Assembly: GCF_009828015.1 (NCBI RefSeq)
Contig: NZ_WTYG01000002.1
Span: 391,360-455,359 of the forward strand
Source of the DNA: Qipengyuania citrea
GTDB lineage: Bacteria > Pseudomonadota > Alphaproteobacteria > Sphingomonadales > Sphingomonadaceae
DNA: 64,000 nt
Reading direction: 5' to 3'
This document shows positions 1 through 7,395 of this stretch, in pieces; position 1 is the first letter of the stretch, and every line of letters begins with the position of its first letter. A program made the translations under genes and the position numbers. The notes under the pieces were generated by a model. The model saw nothing but the letters and a program-made list of their open reading frames with translations. It was not told where the DNA came from and ran no database searches.

Positions 1-15
1 CCCAACACACACACA

Positions 16-34
16 GCCGGCCCCCCCCGCCGGC
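16..34. other. GC hairpin with C-tract loop upstream of the DUF6481 gene
   Basis: Two GCCGGC arms (16-21 and 29-34) flank a run of seven C. The hairpin lies 25 bases before the ATG at 59, just after an ACAC run, so it would sit in the 5' leader of the first gene. It may be a leader structure or the tail of a terminator of a gene outside the window. The sequence does not say which. Confidence 0.3.
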
Positions 35-58
35 CAACCAGAAACGAGATTACCGCCT

Positions 59-385
59 ATGTCCGGATATAAGGACCCCGATTTCCAGGATCGCCGCGCG
101 CTTGCGCAGAAGGCGCGCGCCAAGGCGCTCGAGAAACTGGCCGACGCGCCCAAGCTCGACGAAGCGACGATTGCCAAGCGCAAGGCCGCGCAGGAAGCGC
201 GTGAAGCCGCCATCGCCGAAAAGAGCGCCGCCAAGCGCGCCGCAATCGCGCAGGCCAAGGCCGACAAGCAGGCCGCCGCCAAGGCGAAAGCCGAAACCGA
301 CGCGGTCCCCGCACCGACCGAAGCGGAGCTCAAGGCCGCGCGCGACGCGAAATATGCGGCGCGGAAGAAGCGGAAGAAGGGGTAG
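59..385 (+). CDS. DUF6481 family protein
   Basis: This is a 108-aa, Lys/Ala/Glu/Arg-rich, highly charged protein with no signal peptide or membrane segment. Its composition predicts a long helix or coiled coil (residues about 15-80) ending in a Lys/Arg-rich tail (ARKKRKKG). The opening MSGYKDPDFQDR and the overall make-up match the sphingomonad DUF6481 family. The role is unknown; the basic tail would be compatible with nucleic-acid binding, which is inference. The start is the first ATG after the 5' leader. It stands alone before a gene-poor stretch. Confidence 0.75.
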   Translation: MSGYKDPDFQDRRALAQKARAKALEKLADAPKLDEATIAKRKAAQEAREAAIAEKSAAKRAAIAQAKADKQAAAKAKAETDAVPAPTEAELKAARDAKYAARKKRKKG

Positions 386-916
386 GGCGAGCTCTGTTGG
401 GGACGGTGTGATCGCAGGCGCCTAACGCAGGCTCTTGGTTTGCCAAGCGACGAGTTGGAAGCCGTTGCGCGTCAGCACATCCGCGACCTTCGGCCGACCG
501 CGATGCGCAGCATCACGGAGCGACGTCATGTGACGCATGGAGCGATTGCGCTAGCAATCGCGGAACGGCGCGCGGTGTTCTCGCTGCATTTAAGGATGCC
601 TAGACGAAATGCCACCGGCACATGCGACAAGTAATGGCTGTGGATTGTCAAGTTCCGGCACTTGCAGATTAACGGCGGCAATGCGATTCGCGGAAGTTGA
701 CTGAAGTGGGGAGCCAGGATTGGCGCCTGACCCCCCTTCAACCACCGAAACCTGAGCGGTTGTGGTGGAGGTCGTTTCCGTGCTGGAAACCTCGCGTGTA
801 TGATCTCGTGGGGTCGGACCCGTCAAGCAACTGCTCTAAATTTGAATTGGGTTAGGAAACAGACTTTCAACAGGCTTTTCCACAACCCAATTCGGCTTTG
901 AGGCGAGTTGTAAGAA
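386..916. other. 531-base gene-poor stretch, left edge of the accessory region
   Basis: No convincing gene is seen. A 64-codon open frame (440-634) is Arg-rich without recognisable similarity and is probably spurious or a remnant. No tRNA-like fold or direct repeat typical of an attachment site was spotted. Composition becomes more AT-rich toward the right, as in the genes that follow. A 10-bp inverted repeat (844-853 and 884-893) lies just before the next gene. Confidence 0.5.
844..893. promoter_or_regulatory. 10-bp inverted repeat upstream of the dGTPase/HNH module
   Basis: GAATTGGGTT (844-853) and AACCCAATTC (884-893) are perfect inverted copies separated by 30 bases, ending 23 bases before the ATG at 917. 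The placement suits an operator or a leader stem-loop controlling the three-gene run. No matching -10/-35 pair is convincing. The function is inferred from position only. Confidence 0.35.
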
Positions 917-1582
917 ATGGCGTTAGAGAACATACACCTTCGGAAGCTGCTAAAGCTCATGTACCTCGAGCCGAACAAACGTCGTTCGGCTTTGCGGACG
1001 GACATTCGCGAGGACATCCGGCGCGAAGCAGGCGAAGATGGAGGCGGCGGAGACTTCTACTCCCCATTCTGGGCCGATGCGAAGGCACACGTGTTTGGTG
1101 GCCCGGACCTCAGGGAATCCACGGCAGAAAGAATTGCAGCCAACGATCGCAGAAGCAATTTGTACCCGCAATTGCGAGATGGTTTTCTGAGCTGGTGGGA
1201 CGAGAGAAGGCGTTGGACAAACCTTCCCTTCAATCCCGGGCGCAAGCTTAAAGCTCGCTTCCAATTTCCCGAATTCGACGCGGTCGTTAAAATTGATAAC
1301 ATTCTGACAGTCGTAGACGGTAACGGTGACGAACATGTCGTATATTCTTATTTTGCCCCCGAGCCGGCGCTTTCTGCGGACGCTGCTCGCTTGGGTCTTT
1401 GGGTTTTAACTCAAGCTTTTCCTGCTGTTCCCCCGAGCGAGTTGCGGATATTGGATATCATTCGCGGTAACACGTTTTCCATCGATCGCACGCCACTTAC
1501 TGGTGAGGAAGAAATTGAGCTTCGCGCACGCTATGCTCGGCTAGTTGTTGAACGCGACAACTTGCGTGCCGAGTACGAGTAG
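917..1582 (+). CDS. uncharacterised protein, first gene of a putative defence module
   Basis: A 221-aa soluble protein that I do not recognise. The N-terminal third is basic and helical; a Gly-rich patch (about residues 40-45) precedes an alpha/beta central region (about 105-185) and a charged C-terminal helix. The order FDAVVKID, a hydrophobic strand, then VVYSYFAPEP and an Ala/Leu-rich helix loosely resembles a PD-(D/E)XK or Cas4-like core. The E-x-K dyad is not evident, so this is speculation. Codon use is less GC-biased than the flanking genes. Its stop overlaps the AGGAG ribosome-binding site of the dGTPase gene, so the two are probably co-transcribed and translationally coupled. Confidence 0.6.
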   Translation: MALENIHLRKLLKLMYLEPNKRRSALRTDIREDIRREAGEDGGGGDFYSPFWADAKAHVFGGPDLRESTAERIAANDRRSNLYPQLRDGFLSWWDERRRWTNLPFNPGRKLKARFQFPEFDAVVKIDNILTVVDGNGDEHVVYSYFAPEPALSADAARLGLWVLTQAFPAVPPSELRILDIIRGNTFSIDRTPLTGEEEIELRARYARLVVERDNLRAEYE

Positions 1583-1594
1583 GAGATTCGTTTG
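1581..1594 (+). promoter_or_regulatory. AGGAG ribosome-binding site fixing a TTG start
   Basis: AGGAG at 1581-1585 overlaps the TAG stop of the upstream gene and lies six bases before TTG at 1592. It supports the TTG as the dGTPase start, since no in-frame ATG is near. Confidence 0.6.
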
Positions 1595-2947
1595 CTTAAC
1601 CGCGACACTGTGTGGGAGACCCGTCGCTCCCAATGGGTGAAAAAGCCGAAGGATGCGCGCACGGCTGGCGATATCGACTACGCGCGCGTAATCCATTCAG
1701 CATCATTTCGCAGACTCCAGGGTAAGACGCAAATTCTCAACCTCGGCGACAGTGATTTCTATCGCACGCGTCTTACTCACTCGCTGGAAGTGGCGCAGAT
1801 TGCTGGCAGTCTAGGCGCTCAGCTTCGCCAAAATTATTTGGGTCACGATGCTATCAACTTCATACCAGATCGCAGCATGCTACAAGCCATCGCCTCTACC
1901 CATGATCTTGGGCATCCACCCTTTGGTCATGGCGGAGAGGTCGCGCTCAATTACTGCATGCGAAACGCCGGGGGTTTTGAAGGCAATGGCCAAACGCTGC
2001 GAATCCTCTCGAAGCTAGAGAAATTTTCGGATCGGGATGGTGCCGATCTCTGCCGCGAGGCACTCCTTGGCGTATTGAAATATCCAGTGGCTTTCAGCGC
2101 AGCTGTAAATCCGGGTATCCGCCCGCGGATGCTACCTGACACGAGTGGCACGCCGTTGCTGGATCGCACGGCTTCAAAGCCACCGAAGTGCTACATGGAC
2201 AGTGAAGCTGACGTGGTGGAATGGTTGCTTGAACCTCTTTCCGGAGCCGACAGGGAAGCGTTCCAAGCTTTCGATTTGAAGGAGGGCAAGCATGCCAAAG
2301 CCCGCCACAAATCCTTTGCTTGCAGCATCATGGACTTAGCGGACGATATTAGCTTTGGGATTCATGACATGGAAGACGCGTTGGCCCTCGGTCTTGTCGA
2401 CCAAGAAGGCTTTCGCCGGCATGTGACCTCGGAGAGAACCGAGGGGCTTCTCGATTACTTGAACAGCAACTACGCGGGAAAATACGGCAATGATGTCTAC
2501 GGTGGATTGGTTGAACTAATTTTCGCGAACGGGGCCGAACGGAAGCATCAGATAAATCGTATTCTCAACTTCGTTATCACTAGTGTAGAGATTGACGTGT
2601 TGTCGGAGTTTGAGGAGCCGCGCCTGCGATATCGCGCTCGATTGCCTGAGCCAGTGGCGCGTTTTGTTGAGGCAGTGAAAGATTTTATCCGCGAAGAAGT
2701 GATTTTTAGCCCAGGCGTTCAGCATCTGGAATTCAAAGGTCAGATGATGGTTATCTCTGTCTTCGAGGTAATGAAGTCTGATCCGAAGAGCTTTCTGCCT
2801 CCCGACATCTACGCAAAGTATAGGCATAGTGCGGATCCGATGCGTGACATTTGCGACTATGTTGCGGGAATGACAGATACCTATCTACTCCAAACCTACG
2901 AACGGCTGTTCGCACCGAGAGTCGGTTCAGTGTTTGACAAACTTTGA
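1592..2947 (+). CDS. HD-domain dNTP triphosphohydrolase (anti-phage dGTPase-like)
   Basis: A 451-aa enzyme of the dGTPase family, which hydrolyses dNTPs to nucleoside and triphosphate. The HD metal site is visible: His63 in RTRLTHSLEVAQ, His104-Asp105 in STHDLGHPPFGHGG, and the distal Asp in the LADDISFGIHDMEDA motif. FRRLQGKTQ (39-47) and GGFEGNGQTLRIL are family hallmarks. Standalone dGTPases are known to stop phages by depleting dNTPs. AT-rich composition, an unknown partner upstream and an HNH nuclease six bases downstream favour a defence role over housekeeping; that is inference. Start is TTG with a good AGGAG. Confidence 0.88.
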   Translation: MLNRDTVWETRRSQWVKKPKDARTAGDIDYARVIHSASFRRLQGKTQILNLGDSDFYRTRLTHSLEVAQIAGSLGAQLRQNYLGHDAINFIPDRSMLQAIASTHDLGHPPFGHGGEVALNYCMRNAGGFEGNGQTLRILSKLEKFSDRDGADLCREALLGVLKYPVAFSAAVNPGIRPRMLPDTSGTPLLDRTASKPPKCYMDSEADVVEWLLEPLSGADREAFQAFDLKEGKHAKARHKSFACSIMDLADDISFGIHDMEDALALGLVDQEGFRRHVTSERTEGLLDYLNSNYAGKYGNDVYGGLVELIFANGAERKHQINRILNFVITSVEIDVLSEFEEPRLRYRARLPEPVARFVEAVKDFIREEVIFSPGVQHLEFKGQMMVISVFEVMKSDPKSFLPPDIYAKYRHSADPMRDICDYVAGMTDTYLLQTYERLFAPRVGSVFDKL

Positions 2948-2953
2948 TCGACG

Positions 2954-3850
2954 ATGGCTTTCGGCGTTTTCATGCATAAGGATGGGTCAACCTACGACGA
3001 CATTCCCGAGGTGCATTATCAGTTTCCGAAAATCTATCTCAGCCGTGCCCAGCAGATGGTCGGCGACTGGGTTGTCTATCGAGAGCCGGTCAAAATTCGA
3101 AACTCGAAAGGCTTTTTCGCCGTGGCGAAGGTCGAGCGGATCATTACTGATCCAGATAAGACGGATCACTATCGCGCGCTCATCGAGGAAGGTAGCTACT
3201 TACCGTTCGAGCCGACTGTCGCGCATATCGTGAATGGCGAGCAAGTGGAGCAGGGGGTTCTCAATGAAGCCGGCAAGGTTTCCGGCCGGGCCCAAGCTGC
3301 CGTGCGCCCGTTGTCGCCATCGGACTTCGCCCGCATCATTGCGCTCGGCCTGCCAGACGAGAATTTCCTACCTCGCAGTGATGGCGACGTTATCGCAGAC
3401 AATCGTGTCTACGAACCTCAAACCCCGTTCGAGATCGACCGACCCATCGTCCAGTCACTCATCTCCAAGCCGTTCCGTGATCGCGCGTTCCGTCGCGCCG
3501 TGATGCACGCCTATGATGGCCGCTGCGCGGTGACGGGCTGGAAGCTGGTCAATGGCGGCGGTCGCTTGGAAGCGCAGGCTGCGCATATCCGCCCGGTCGA
3601 ACATGGCGGCCCCGATAGTGTGCGCAATGGCCTCGCGCTATCCGGCACCGCGCATTGGATGTTCGACCGTGGTTTGATTGGCTTCAGGGATGATCTGGAG
3701 ATCATCGTGCATCGGAAGGTCAATGACCGCGAGGGTGTCGAGGCGATCATCAATCCCACGGGCAAGCTCAAGGCGCCGGAGATCGAGTCGTACCGGCCGC
3801 ATTCGAAGTACTTGTCGTGGCACCGCGAGTTTCACGGGTTCGACGCGTAG
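2954..3850 (+). CDS. HNH endonuclease with an N-terminal putative DNA-reading domain
   Basis: A 298-aa protein with a C-terminal HNH nuclease. A Cys-containing strand (RCAVTGWKL, from 190) leads into His211 (AAHIRP), Asn225 (VRNGLAL) and His234 (AHWMFDRG), the HNH_2-type layout. The N-terminal 130 residues (HYQFPKIYLSRAQ, GDWVVYREP, FFAVAKVERI) form a separate beta-rich domain. It resembles PUA/EVE-like readers of modified bases found before HNH domains; this is inference. The gene starts six bases after the dGTPase stop and has the same lower-GC codon use, so it is probably the third gene of one operon. Confidence 0.8.
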   Translation: MAFGVFMHKDGSTYDDIPEVHYQFPKIYLSRAQQMVGDWVVYREPVKIRNSKGFFAVAKVERIITDPDKTDHYRALIEEGSYLPFEPTVAHIVNGEQVEQGVLNEAGKVSGRAQAAVRPLSPSDFARIIALGLPDENFLPRSDGDVIADNRVYEPQTPFEIDRPIVQSLISKPFRDRAFRRAVMHAYDGRCAVTGWKLVNGGGRLEAQAAHIRPVEHGGPDSVRNGLALSGTAHWMFDRGLIGFRDDLEIIVHRKVNDREGVEAIINPTGKLKAPEIESYRPHSKYLSWHREFHGFDA

Positions 3851-3999
3851 CTTCAACGCGCCCCTGTGAAGGCATTCCAAGGTTCGGTTTTTTGTTTGGA
3901 CCCTGCGGGCGCGAGCCATCCGGCTCGCTTGCTTCCTCGCATAAGCTCGGGCGCGCGGTCGCGCTTGCCTCGCCTTCGGCTCGGGGACAGTGCCTTCAA
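3851..3999. other. short intergenic segment with a hairpin at the right edge of the module
   Basis: A T-run follows GGTTCGG at about 3890-3900, which could end transcription of the HNH gene. At 3911-3928 GCGAGCC-ATCC-GGCTCGC forms a perfect seven-bp hairpin. Its ATCC loop recurs in the palindromes at 4802 and 5047. Composition returns to high GC here. Confidence 0.35.
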
Positions 4000-4737
4000 T
4001 CAGCTTTCGGACTGGTCCGCCTCCGCGCGCTGCCCATAGAGCGGATGCTCCGGGTCGTCGCTTGCCTTGTAGCCGCGCGCGATATCTTCGTCTCGCAGGC
4101 GTTCGAATTCGGCGTAGGCGGCCAGCGTGCGCGGGCTTAGCTGCGCTTCAATCTGCTGGCGGAAGACGGCGACCTTGCGCGCGATGGAGGCGCGCACTTC
4201 GGCGGGGGAGGTGCGGCGCTGCTCCTTCTCCCACTGCCGCCGCCATTTCGCCTTGAGCCGCTTCTTCTCCATCCGCCCGATCGCGTTGAGCGCCTTGGGG
4301 CGGCCGCCCGCAAAGCGCTCGGGCGCGCGGTTGCGCAGCATGAACATCAGTAGCCGGTCGTTGTGCACGCGGCGGCTGCCGACGAGCTTGCCGTAGGAAT
4401 AGACCGGCACCTCGACCCCGTTCAGGGCGTGGTCCATCGCGACATCCTCGATCCGCTGCATGCCGAGATCGAGCGCGGCCTGCCACGCGGCGCGGAAGCT
4501 GGCGGCTTTAGGGTGGCGGCGCAGGAGATAGGCGCCGACCTCGGCGCGGCCGACCTGGCGGCAGGCGCTGGCGACGCTGCCGGTATCCGCCAGCGCCTCG
4601 ATAAAGGCGCGCTGGACCTGCGGCTTCCAGCCGTTCGACCGCTCCTTCGCGCGCGGGACGGGGGTGAAGGCAGGCAGCGTGCCGCGCGCGGTGTGCGGGT
4701 GCTGGGTGGGGGCGGTGTCGGGGTCGTGGTCGGCCAT
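4000..4737 (-). CDS. HTH protein resembling a phage terminase small subunit (orphan)
   Basis: A 245-aa basic protein. After a Pro/Thr-rich leader, residues about 40-85 (VQRAFIEALADTGSVASACR, then a second helix pair) form a helix-turn-helix like terminase small subunits or Sphingomonad HTH proteins of unknown role. The remainder is charged and helical (GRMEKKRLKAKWRRQWEK). There is no large terminase or other phage gene beside it, so it may be a phage remnant or a domesticated regulator. I chose the ATG at 4737. A longer open frame upstream runs through the repeat region and is unlikely to be coding. Confidence 0.5.
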   Translation of the reverse strand: MADHDPDTAPTQHPHTARGTLPAFTPVPRAKERSNGWKPQVQRAFIEALADTGSVASACRQVGRAEVGAYLLRRHPKAASFRAAWQAALDLGMQRIEDVAMDHALNGVEVPVYSYGKLVGSRRVHNDRLLMFMLRNRAPERFAGGRPKALNAIGRMEKKRLKAKWRRQWEKEQRRTSPAEVRASIARKVAVFRQQIEAQLSPRTLAAYAEFERLRDEDIARGYKASDDPEHPLYGQRAEADQSES

Positions 4738-4801
4738 CTGCGGGGATGGAGCAGATTTGGCGCGAGTAGGAAAATCTGGTGGAAGGGGAGTCCTTGCTTT
4801 T

Positions 4802-4829
4802 CGAACCCGCATCCGCGGGTTCGTCCTCG
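4802..4829 (+). repeat. palindromic repeat, left copy of an inverted pair
   Basis: A 28-bp unit built on the hairpin GAACCCGC-ATCC-GCGGGTTC followed by GTCCTCG. Its exact reverse complement lies at 5047-5074. A paired, oppositely oriented palindrome with a 217-base spacer is a BIME/MITE-like arrangement. Confidence 0.7.
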
Positions 4830-5046
4830 GGGCTGTTCCTCCGTCGCTGCGCTCCTGCGGGCCCCTGCGGGCGGCCGGTCGGCCTTGCCGTTCGCTGGTC
4901 GCGAACGGGACTTGCGCGTTACGATAGCGGCTCGCACTGGTTCCGAGCCGCAGACGAGGCAAGGGCGGAAGCGTAGTCGAAGACGCAGCTGGCCGAAGGC
5001 CACCTGCACGCCCGCCCGCAGCGGGTGCAGCTTGCTGAACATCTAG

Positions 5047-5074
5047 CGAGGACGAACCCGCGGATGCGGGTTCG
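5047..5074 (-). repeat. palindromic repeat, right copy of an inverted pair
   Basis: Exact 28-bp inverted copy of 4802-4829, lying 15 bases after the end of proA. Its own hairpin could act as the proA terminator. Confidence 0.7.
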
Positions 5075-5089
5075 CAAAACCAAACCAGC

Positions 5090-6355
5090 TTACGGCCGCG
5101 TCTGTCCGTCGCCGTGGACGAGGTATTTGAAGCTGCACAGCTGTTCGAGCCCGACCGGGCCGCGGGCGTGCATCTTGCCGGTGGCGATACCGATTTCCGC
5201 GCCCATGCCGAACTCGCCGCCATCGGCGAATTGCGTGCTGGCGTTGTGCATCACGATCGCGCTGTCGATGCTGGTCATGAACTTGCGCGCGGCGGCGTCG
5301 TCCTCGGTGATGATCGCGTCGGTGTGGTGGCTCGAATGCTCCTCGACCCAGGCGATCGCCTCGTCGAGCCCGTCGACGATCTTCACGCTGGCGATGGGGT
5401 CGAGATATTCGGTGTGCCAGTCGTCCTCGGTGGCCTGCTTGAGGCGGCCGTCGATCGCCACGGCATCGGCATCGCCGCGCAATTCGCAATCGGCGCCCAT
5501 CGTGTCGGCGAATTTGGGAATGAAGTCTGCGGCCACCGCGCGGTCGACGACCACGCTCTCGGTCGCACCGCAGACGCCGGTGCGGCGCAGCTTGGCGTTG
5601 CGGATGACCTTGACTGCCTTGTCGAGATCGGCGGCGGCGTGGACGTAGCTGTGGCAATTGCCGTCGAGGTGGAGGAGGGTGGGGACGCTCGCCTGGTCGC
5701 GCACCAGCTCGACCAGCCCGCGCCCGCCGCGCGGGATCACCAGGTCGACGAATTCATCCGCCTTGAGCAGCGCGGCGACCGCACCGCGATCGGTGGTGCC
5801 GACGGTCTGCACCGCGTCTTCGGGCAAGCCCGCTGCAGCGAGGCCGTTGCGCATGCATTCGACGATCACGCGGGTCGAGTGACGGCTTTCGCTGCCGCCG
5901 CGCAGGATCACCGCATTGCCCGACTTGAGGCACAGGGCGGAGGCGTCGGCGCCGACATTGGGGCGCGATTCGTAGATCATGCCGATCACCCCGATGGGCA
6001 CGGCAACGCGCTCGATGGTGAGGCCGTTGGGGCGCTCGAAGCTGGCGAGCTGGCGGCCCACGGGATCGGGCAGTTCGGCGATTTCCTCGAGCGCGCCGGC
6101 CATGCCCTCGATGCGGTCCTCGGTCAGGCGGAGACGGTCGACGAAGCTCTCGGGCTTGCTGCCTTCGACGCCTTGCACGTCCTCGCCATTGGCTTCGAGC
6201 AGTTCGCCCATCCGGCTGCGCAGCGCCTTGGCGGCTTCGCGCAGCGCGTTGTTCTTCGCCTCGGTGCTGGCGGACAGCAGCGCGCGCGCGGCCTTGCGGG
6301 CGCGCTGGCCGAGGTCGTGGATATGGATCTGCGGGTCGGGGGTCTGGTCGGTCAT
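5090..6355 (-). CDS. proA: glutamate-5-semialdehyde dehydrogenase (gamma-glutamyl phosphate reductase)
   Basis: A 421-aa cytoplasmic enzyme of the second proline-biosynthesis step, which reduces gamma-glutamyl phosphate to glutamate semialdehyde with NADPH. Family signatures are clear: [15 protein letters not shown] (substrate/NADP region), [11 protein letters not shown], and the catalytic cysteine in [11 protein letters not shown] at about residue 260. Length is normal (about 420). The ATG at 6355 follows GAGAGAACCT; an in-frame upstream ATG would add unconserved residues. It lies 43 bases after proC on the same strand, so proC-proA look like one operon, divergent from proB. Confidence 0.96.
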   Translation of the reverse strand: MTDQTPDPQIHIHDLGQRARKAARALLSASTEAKNNALREAAKALRSRMGELLEANGEDVQGVEGSKPESFVDRLRLTEDRIEGMAGALEEIAELPDPVGRQLASFERPNGLTIERVAVPIGVIGMIYESRPNVGADASALCLKSGNAVILRGGSESRHSTRVIVECMRNGLAAAGLPEDAVQTVGTTDRGAVAALLKADEFVDLVIPRGGRGLVELVRDQASVPTLLHLDGNCHSYVHAAADLDKAVKVIRNAKLRRTGVCGATESVVVDRAVAADFIPKFADTMGADCELRGDADAVAIDGRLKQATEDDWHTEYLDPIASVKIVDGLDEAIAWVEEHSSHHTDAIITEDDAAARKFMTSIDSAIVMHNASTQFADGGEFGMGAEIGIATGKMHARGPVGLEQLCSFKYLVHGDGQTRP

Positions 6356-6398
6356 AGGTTCTCTCGTATGCTTGCGTCGGGGCGGGAGGCGCCGGGTA

Positions 6399-7184
6399 TC
6401 AGCGCAGCTCGACCGCGCGGTCGTAGGCTGCCTGCAGTGTATCATGCAGCCGGGTGGAAAGGCCACCGTCGCCATTGAGCGCGTTCAGGCCCGCGGCGGT
6501 GGTGCCGCCCTTGCTGGTCACCGAATTGCGCAATTCCTCGAGGCTGGGCGCGGCCGGTTCGCTGGCCATCGCGATCGCGCCGCCGATCGTGCCGAGCACC
6601 ATGTCGCGCGCCTCGTCCTCGTCGAAACCCTGCGCCATCGCGGCTTCGGCATAGGCGCGCGCGATTTCGAAGACGTAGCCGGGGCCCGATCCGGCCACTG
6701 CGGTAACGCGGTCGAGCTTTTCCTCGCTGTCGACGGTGATCGTCGCACCCGCGCGGCGCATGAAGGCCTCGGCATGCGCGACATGGTCGCTGGTGGCATG
6801 CGGGCCGGGGCAGATCCCGCTCACGCCGCGGCCGATCGCCGCGGGGAGGTTGGGCATCGTGCGGACCACCGGCGCATCGCCCATCAGCTGCGACAGGCGT
6901 CCGGCGGAATAGCCCGCGGCAATCGACAGGACATAGCCGCCGGGGGCGAGATGGTCGGTATAGTCGGCGAGGATATCGTCGATCAGCTGCGGCTTTACCG
7001 CGGCAACCACGAGGTCGAAGCGCTGGTCGGCGATCGCGGAGCGGTCGGTTACCAGCGTAACGCCATCGGGAACTTCGCTACCCGCGGGATCGACGACAGT
7101 TATCGCTTCAGGGCCCTCGACCCACTGCGAAAGTAAAGCGGAACCCATTTTTCCGCATCCGACAATACAAACAGTTTTCGTAAT
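6399..7184 (-). CDS. proC: pyrroline-5-carboxylate reductase, apparently with an ATT start
   Basis: The last proline-biosynthesis enzyme, reducing pyrroline-5-carboxylate to proline (261 aa). The first ATG (at 7148) would begin at MGSALL, inside the Rossmann loop. The codons just upstream read [11 protein letters not shown] and restore the full GxGxMG nucleotide-binding motif, so the true start must lie further out. The codon where Met is expected is ATT (7184-7182). No ATG, GTG or TTG occurs in that frame before a stop. The C-terminal signature ([21 protein letters not shown]) is intact. Product identity is firm; the ATT start is inference. Confidence 0.9.
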   Translation of the reverse strand: MTKTVCIVGCGKMGSALLSQWVEGPEAITVVDPAGSEVPDGVTLVTDRSAIADQRFDLVVAAVKPQLIDDILADYTDHLAPGGYVLSIAAGYSAGRLSQLMGDAPVVRTMPNLPAAIGRGVSGICPGPHATSDHVAHAEAFMRRAGATITVDSEEKLDRVTAVAGSGPGYVFEIARAYAEAAMAQGFDEDEARDMVLGTIGGAIAMASEPAAPSLEELRNSVTSKGGTTAAGLNALNGDGGLSTRLHDTLQAAYDRAVELR

Positions 7185-7395
7185 GACTAAAATCCGTTTC
7201 CGAGCAATCGGGCTCTTGTGGTTTCTTGTACTTACTTGACTATAGAATATGCCGCGGTGCAGTACTTGCCTTTAACTTTGTCAGTTACCATGCTTTTCGC
7301 GACCGGCGGATATTCTCAAAATGTGGTTGTGCAGTGCACAAACGCTATCTATATTGCCGTTGAGAAATTTCAAGTCTGTGCAATAATTGAAGTCT
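7185..7395. promoter_or_regulatory. divergent AT-rich control region between proC and proB
   Basis: About 210 bases, clearly more AT-rich than its surroundings. It must carry the promoters of both proC-proA (minus) and proB (plus). A perfect palindrome (7327-7341) sits inside. A possible proB promoter is TTGAGA (7360-7365), 16-base spacer, AATAAT (7382-7387). That would start transcription almost at the proB ATG, giving a nearly leaderless message. Confidence 0.4.
7327..7341. promoter_or_regulatory. palindrome TTGTGCA-G-TGCACAA, candidate operator
   Basis: A perfect 7+1+7 inverted repeat centred 62 bases before the proB start and about 150 bases before proC. Its symmetry and position suit a dimeric repressor of the Lrp or similar type acting on proline genes. 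The regulator is unknown. Confidence 0.4.

Larger units (their letters stand above)
4738..5089. other. repeat-bearing intergenic region between the HTH gene and proA
   Basis: No gene is supported here. The stretch is bounded by two inverted palindromes (4802-4829 and 5047-5074) and contains several smaller GC-rich hairpins between them. It separates the 3' end of proA from the 5' end of the HTH gene on the same strand. Confidence 0.5.

Noticed and set aside
440-634. 64-codon open frame in the gene-poor stretch
   Set aside because: Arg-rich, no ribosome-binding site, no recognisable similarity and composition like random high-GC frames. Left as non-coding.
386-916. tRNA or integrase remnant marking an island attachment site
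   Set aside because: No cloverleaf, no TTCRANNC-type T loop and no recombinase motif were seen. The island edge is judged from composition only.
3890-3928. Strong terminator after the HNH gene
   Set aside because: The T-run and the GCGAGCC hairpin are not adjacent in the required order, so it is noted only as a weak possibility.
4738-5223. N-terminal extension of the HTH gene to give a 407-aa protein
   Set aside because: The extra region runs through the palindromic repeats and has repeat-derived, unconserved sequence. The ATG at 4737 begins a plausible protein.
5114-6478. Long plus-strand open frame opposite proA (and similar long antisense frames opposite ligA, dnaE, korA and guaB)
   Set aside because: These are GC-driven shadow frames antisense to clearly conserved enzymes, with low-complexity Ala/Arg/Gly/His composition.
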